This document shows, piece by piece, positions 58,850 through 64,000 of a stretch of DNA of 64,000 bases. Below the pieces are notes generated by a model, which ran no database searches, was not told where the DNA came from, and saw only the letters and a program-made list of their open reading frames with translations. The DNA comes from Ancylostoma caninum. Lineage: Eukaryota > Nematoda > Chromadorea > Rhabditida > Ancylostomatidae. Position 1 is the first letter of the stretch; the number at the start of each line of letters is the position of its first letter. A program made the translations under genes and the position numbers. The stretch covers positions 85,001-149,000 of the forward strand of contig JBAJFG010000567.1 in NCBI GenBank assembly GCA_037903475.1, given 5' to 3'.

Positions 58850-59954
58850 CAGGGGTGTGCGGAATTTTCCGTTTTCCGTTTTACGCTTTCCGTTTTCAGC
58901 CCATTTTTGGCCTTCCGTTTTACGTTTTACGTTTTACGGGTTTCTAGCCCGGAAAACGGAAAATCCTGGAAAATTATGGAGGGAGACGAGGTATTTGTTT
59001 TCGGGGTATTTCCCTATCCTGAAGAGGGTTCACGTGTTTCCATGCGCAATGATATGAGTACACAACAATGGCGCCAAAATTGATGTCCAACAGCCATTTA
59101 CCGTCGCAATTTCGCTGATCCTCATCATTGTTCCAAAAATGCCAAGTACAAGTGCCCTGCTCTCCTCAAAAAAAACAAGGTTCCACAGAAATGTGGGGTG
59201 AACTTATATAAAATTTCCATGAAACTGTGACGCGCCATGGTAAGAGCATCAAGCATTCCTGCGAATCTACGCATGATGTAGGCTTTCTTTCGAGTTGACA
59301 AAAGCACAAGGCTACACCGGATTGTCACTGTTTTAATCTGACGATGATCCCCAGCTCTACACTGGCGCCGCTGGCGCCTGATGTCTTGCGCAATGTTGGG
59401 GCAGCTCGTGTTTCATGTTCCCCACACGCTGTTCTTTTCCTCCTTCCTCCATTGCTAACTCGCCCCAACAGGATCCTTTTTGAATAACATGGTCCTCCTC
59501 AGAATCCAAAGTATTAGCTGCCATAGTTGCCTTTTTATCTGATTTTTTTGCAGAATAGGTCTGCTCCAAAATCAAGTAAAGTCGCAATTTTCAAATTTTA
59601 CAGCTTCTTGTCTTGTTCTTAAACTTTAGTGAGAAATATGCTTATAGATTGTACAACTCTGTTAATCTCTCGTAACTAGGTGGAGAATGAATACATATTG
59701 ATCTAGCTATATTCTGGGAGTTTGAAGTGAGCACCATCAGTAGACTTGAAGTTACCTAATTACTTAAAGGAGTCATCACTTATGCTCACCAAGAGGATAC
59801 TTAGGGAATCCAATGTTGAGGAGGACTTTTGGTCACAAACCTATGCTTGGGCAGAATTTTCCGTTTTCCGTCTTACGCTTTTCGTTTTCCGCCCATTTTT
59901 GGTCTTCCGTTTTCCGTTTTACAGGATTTAAAATTTTACTTCCGCACATCCCTG
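58850..59954. mobile_element. hAT-type non-autonomous element (1105 bp) with 8-bp duplication
   Basis: Ends CAGGGGTGTGCGG and CCGCACATCCCTG. ATTCCAAC at 58842-58849 is repeated exactly at 59955-59962. Next to both ends lies the same cassette in the same orientation: runs of TTTTCCGTTTTACG with 'gcccatttttgg' in the middle (about 58860-58940 and 59860-59935). The minus-strand frames inside (59125-59328, 59357-59587) show no transposase motif. Confidence 0.88.
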
Positions 59955-59969
59955 ATTCCAACGGATTCA

Positions 59970-61430
59970 TGAGCGTTCTATAGAAACATCTGAAGCTCCA
60001 AGAAAAGGGTTGCACATTGTTATACTGCGACTAATCTCAGTCAGCGATGTATAACAATGGAAGGATAACAAAGTGAGAAAAGTCACATTTTGCCCGAGGA
60101 ACTCGTCCACCACTGTGGAAAACTTGAAGAACTTGTCAAAGCACCCAATCACACCTCGCATTCAGGGTTTCATAAAATTCTTTCTCACCCAGACGGGTAA
60201 CTGCACACTGTGTATGAAGACTCCCTCCCGACGCTGAACAAAAGAGTGGAAAAACCACACCTCTTCTCTACCTGAACAATGGCACGGGTCTGGTTATTCG
60301 AGAACAATTCTGATTTTGATACGTCGGGTCCCCAGCGTTGCCCAATGCGACGAATAAATGACTTCAAAACTCTAGCGAGCGTCACTTTTGACCTTTGTGA
60401 CATTTTTTGCTTTACGCTTTATTTGGTAATATATAAAGTGAGTGAAAGTGCACGAAATTCTGGCAGCTGCCCAGCCAGTCGTGCTGCAACTGTGAACTTC
60501 GCAACTTCAACAAGATGGGAAAGGGCAGGAATTTCATGGAGACTGCGAATCTCCGGCACAAGTTATGCAAAACAATGCACCCCTTGCCACTTCTCAAATT
60601 TGTGGGCGCTCGGGCCAAGAGCAAGTGGACGAGCGTCTTTTGACGATCGCAGTCATTCCATGGGAGGGCGCTTGTACAGAAATGAAGATTTTCATAGAGT
60701 TTGGATAGTTTTGCTCACATACGTACACTCTTCCAATTTCTTCAAGCTTCTTTTAAAAGTAATAGGAAAACCTAGGAAAGCCAACATCATTGCGTTCCTG
60801 GGCTGCATTTTCAGCTGTTTGGTCAAGTGCATATTCAAAAGCGGTTTTCTTGCCTTGCAAGAAAATTCTCAACTTGATAACCTCATTTTCAATCAATTTC
60901 AGGAGGGGGGGGGGGAAGAGGAGGAGTGAGGGGAGGTACGGGTTGAAAGAACGCTTGAAGACCGTCCATAGTATCGCAATTAGAGTTTTTTCGTCGAAGC
61001 GAGAGCGGCTCATTTTTTAAAGTGTGAAGCATCTACTATTTCTCATATTTCTCTATGCAGTCGATGTATGTATAGAGAACTGCAGAACTGAGGGGAGCGG
61101 GAGGGTGGGGAATCCAGCCGAGAGGGCATGGAAGCAAAAAAGGGCACGGATTTCCCTCAAAACAGCCATGGTCAGATAAAATCTGGAAATTAGGGTTTTT
61201 TTTCGGAAAAAATACCTTCACATTTAAACAAGCGAGAAAAAATATTCATATTCAATCAGATTTTAGTGAAAACATTGGTTAGAATTGGGTATCGGAGTTT
61301 TTTACTTGTTCCACATAATGAAACAATACCGTTTTCAAAAAATCTTCTTGGTGAGAAGGTGCATAAGTTTCTACTTTCCTTTTCCGAAACGGCTTCACAG
61401 ATATGGATTTGAATATAATTTTCATACGTG
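59970..61430. other. no gene established; 216-codon plus frame unassigned
   Basis: 60279-60929 is open for 216 codons on the plus strand, but shadow frames are open too and there is a poly-G run at its end. I see no motif, so I do not call it a gene. Confidence 0.35.
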
Positions 61431-61433
61431 CAG

Positions 61434-62391
61434 GTCAGATCAGAGTCTCAAATAAAAGGTGCCTCTCCGAAGAATGTAGCAAGGTCCGTCCTTCAATTGT
61501 TTGGAAGTCGTGTACCATCCAGGAGGCGTTTAATTCCCTACTTCCATTTTTTCACATTTTTGAACTCCTGACTTATTTTCTCCTTCTATAGGGTTACTCT
61601 ACATCACCGCTTTTGAGGATCCCCTGACCTGGAAGACAGTATGTACTGATCCAACTCTTAAGTCACCCATGGAAAGTTTCGTTGAGAAGATTCCGAAAGT
61701 TTTGAAAAACCCTGGACTTGAGAAACACTTTTGGTGTACAGCAGGTGCACTGGAAGTGTCCTATTACCTGCTTGCAATAAGATCGTCTGGGATCAGACGA
61801 ACTTGTTTCTCAGCTGATCGTACGTGTTTTCGCAGTTGTATTCGGTCGCAATAGGCGGTATTTACGGTTGATGTGCGTCAAATTTGACGCGGCGATGTAC
61901 AATGCAGAAAGGAGCGACGAAGAGAATTCTTAGCAGGAAGCAAATGTTCCTGGTTTTGCCGTCGCGATGACCGCGCGAACAAAACTGCGTTTCGATTTTC
62001 GCCGCATCGAGACATCGCGAATACTTTGAAATTTCAGGCCGACGCGTCAAATTTGACGCGCATGAACCACAAATACCGTCATAGAGCACCGAGATCTTCA
62101 ATCTATTCACCAAACCACCGCCTTTCTGAAGTAAATCCCTCACTATGCTTTCAGAATCATACCATTTTCCCTCATTTTATCATTTTTTTTAGTTTTTGGT
62201 AATTGCAAATCTTTTTCATTAGCATTCTAGGGTAATTTTAGCTGTTTGACTACTATAAGAGCTAAATTCTGTCGAAGTTTTAATTTTCTCTCATTTCTTA
62301 CCAGTTAATGGTGAAAAGGAATGCCTTGTCGATCTTTTCCTGTCGGTCCGTATCCCATGGCTCGCGCAACTCGAAGACATCTGTTGGATGC
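61434..62391 (+). CDS. partial three-exon gene, cysteine-containing, unrecognised
   Basis: Exons 61434-61511, 61592-61744 and 62305 to about 62391 join in phase by GT/AG introns (80 nt and 560 nt). They read RCLSEECSKVRPSIVWKSWL, then LYITAFEDPLTWKTVCTDPT and NPGLEKHFWCTAVNGEKECL, then VDLFLSVRIPWLAQLEDICW. Evenly spaced cysteines suggest a secreted or extracellular domain, but I do not recognise the fold. The first exon enters with two bases, so upstream exons are needed and were not found. The 3' end is unclear: the frame stays open to 62768 through sequence that looks repetitive. The second intron contains the 227-bp inverted-repeat element at 61854-62080. Confidence 0.5.
61854..62080. mobile_element. 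227-bp inverted-repeat element with ATA duplication
   Basis: Ends GGCGGTATTTACGG and CCACAAATACCGTC, and a second inverted block GCGTCAAATTTGACGCG near each end. ATA at 61851-61853 and 62081-62083 fits a 3-bp duplication. It is the intact relative of the interrupted copy at 48.1-49.8 kb. Confidence 0.8.
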
Positions 62392-62399
62392 AAGGCGGT

Positions 62400-64000
62400 T
62401 ATAAATTTCTAAGGGCGGTGTTTCTGATGGTGACGGAAAGCTTTGTCTTTAAAGGCAGAGGGTCACCTCGTTCTGCCTGTTGGATTTACCAACATATCCT
62501 AGACCTTCTCATCATGTTGATTCCTGGGATGTACATCAACAGGCACAGAAGCGACGAAATCCCCATTTTTGAAAGGCTCGAACTGGATAAAAATTTGGAG
62601 CCCGGAGGCGGATCGCTCCAAGCTGTGCTGGCTGCCTGCCACGACTGCCGCGTCGGTCAACGAGTCTTGGCGTGTCCAATCGATAAGATCAACGGCTTCA
62701 CATGTCAACTCGGGTTGGCAAACTGTTACAGGCCTCGTCCTGGAAGACGGGTTTATAGACCATTCTGAGGCAATTTATGTATACCGTTGGAACCATCGCG
62801 CCGAGTAAATGCAGAATCTGCTGTTAGCTGAACTACGAAAATGAGGTGGACCCCTGCCTTTAAGAACGTGTTGAGCACCCTCCGTCACTCCCCAATTTGG
62901 AGAGATCTTGATGTCGGAAATTTCCGTGGGTGCTGCCTTTAAAAAGATGGAACCATGGGGACGAATTATTCCGTGACGAGTTTCTCCACGAGCGCGGATG
63001 TTTTTTGTTCTTCAACATGTTTTTCTGCAACCGGAGAGGCCAGTTTCGCACTAAGGCGTTTCTTGATTCTGATTTGATTTTTTATTCCGAAATTTTATTG
63101 AGTATTGCTTTGTACTGCGTGGGTCCTTATTGAATTTACATGACAAGGGAAACTGAATATATGAAGTGAAGAAAATGATGTATAGGGGAGAAATATTTGA
63201 CGACGCAACTAAATAAATCTATAGACCAGATGATATTTCAAAATATCAACGATATGTTGAAAAAGTGCTGAAAAGATTGGAGAAAAAGGTAATTTGCGTG
63301 TTCATATTTTACCGTTTCAAGAGAGTCATAGTTGTTTCGCAATCTGGGGGGGGGGGGGGGGGGGGAGGAATACCCGTACACAGACGCGTTTCTGGGGTTG
63401 AATGCGATTGGAGCAGGGGATTGTCATTAGAGCATGAAAAGTGTGACTTTGCGAATCAAGTCATTTTTTATGTGTTAATTGCATTTTTAACAATTATTAC
63501 GCCCAGTTATGAAAAAGAACTGTTTCTATGATCGCTAAATGATATATGTTGACACATTGGCAGCTAGAAGAAGGGCCATTGGCAGCTAGAAGAAGTGTAG
63601 GTTTCATTGTGTTTTAATTTCACTCACTATAATCCCATTGTACATATTTGTTTCCATTTATTTCTGTTGATTCAGATTCTCTCGTTACACGTTTCATTAC
63701 AAATGCATGTACAATTTATTGCTTCAGTTGTTGCTAGATGTTTATTTGTACATACCTGTTATTTTCTTTCATTCATTTCACCTCAATAGCTTTGTTGCTA
63801 TCAAATTGCCTTAGTTTTCTTGTTTGTTGAATTTCTGAAGACGATTATACGTCATTCCGCCTGCTTTGTTTCTTTTCACCTCTCATTTCTACTGGTATCT
63901 GCACTAGTGTGCAACGTATAGTCATACTTATATAGTCGATCATATTTAGTCGCATCATATTTAGCATGTTCCGAGTGCAGTTATTCGATACCAAAGAATC
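62400..64000. other. no gene established
   Basis: Contains a 20-base poly-G run (63347-63366) and a direct repeat of GGCAGCTAGAAGAAG around 63560-63596. Plus-strand frames at 62.9-63.5 kb have no splice or motif support. Confidence 0.4.

Noticed and set aside
60279..60929. 216-codon plus-strand open frame, the longest apart from the transposase fragment
   Set aside because: It shows no motif or domain pattern, has other open frames on the opposite strand, and runs into a poly-G tract. Length alone does not make it a gene in repeat-rich DNA.

Overview
The window looks like animal nuclear DNA from a clade V nematode, most likely a strongylid or hookworm-type parasite. This is inferred from the closeness of the recognisable proteins to Caenorhabditis (a complete MDT-15 gene and the last exon of the spliceosomal helicase DDX-23), from nematode-style short-exon genes with GT/AG introns, and from the very high load of small inverted-repeat transposons. 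There are no prokaryotic operons, rRNA genes or CRISPR arrays.

Layout. 1-22.7 kb is gene-poor: two candidate minus-strand 3' exons (12-239, 1148-1438), a weak plus-strand 3' exon near 5.9 kb, a mariner-type element (9233-10112), a palindromic MITE (10833-11030), a 100-bp hAT-like mini-element (12892-12991), a broken Tc1-type transposon with doubled terminal repeats (17485-19069) and a hAT MITE with a perfect 8-bp target duplication (19591-19859). 22748-22944 is the last exon of ddx-23. 23586-31241 is mdt-15, 16 exons joined in frame into about 746 residues. Mdt-15 converges on minus-strand exons across a back-to-back poly(A) signal at 32160-32173.

From 33.3 to 40.3 kb I could join nine plus-strand exons of a long, conserved-looking protein that I do not recognise. 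Its introns are full of inverted repeats, including a pair that brackets one exon. From 54.9 kb down to 50.1 kb a minus-strand gene is assembled from six exons with matching phases: a signal peptide followed by a cysteine-rich CC..CC ectodomain. Its best transmembrane exon is at 32326-32395, which would make an 18-kb intron containing the whole plus-strand gene. That intron also holds a PIF/Harbinger-type element (44289-47879, target duplication CAG) and a three-layer nest of transposons (48.1-49.8 kb).

From 55 to 64 kb there is a complete hAT-type element with an 8-bp duplication (58850-59954), a three-exon fragment of another Cys-containing gene with a small transposon in its intron (61434-62391), and repeats. 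All exon boundaries were read by eye from splice signals and phase, with no transcript or database evidence.
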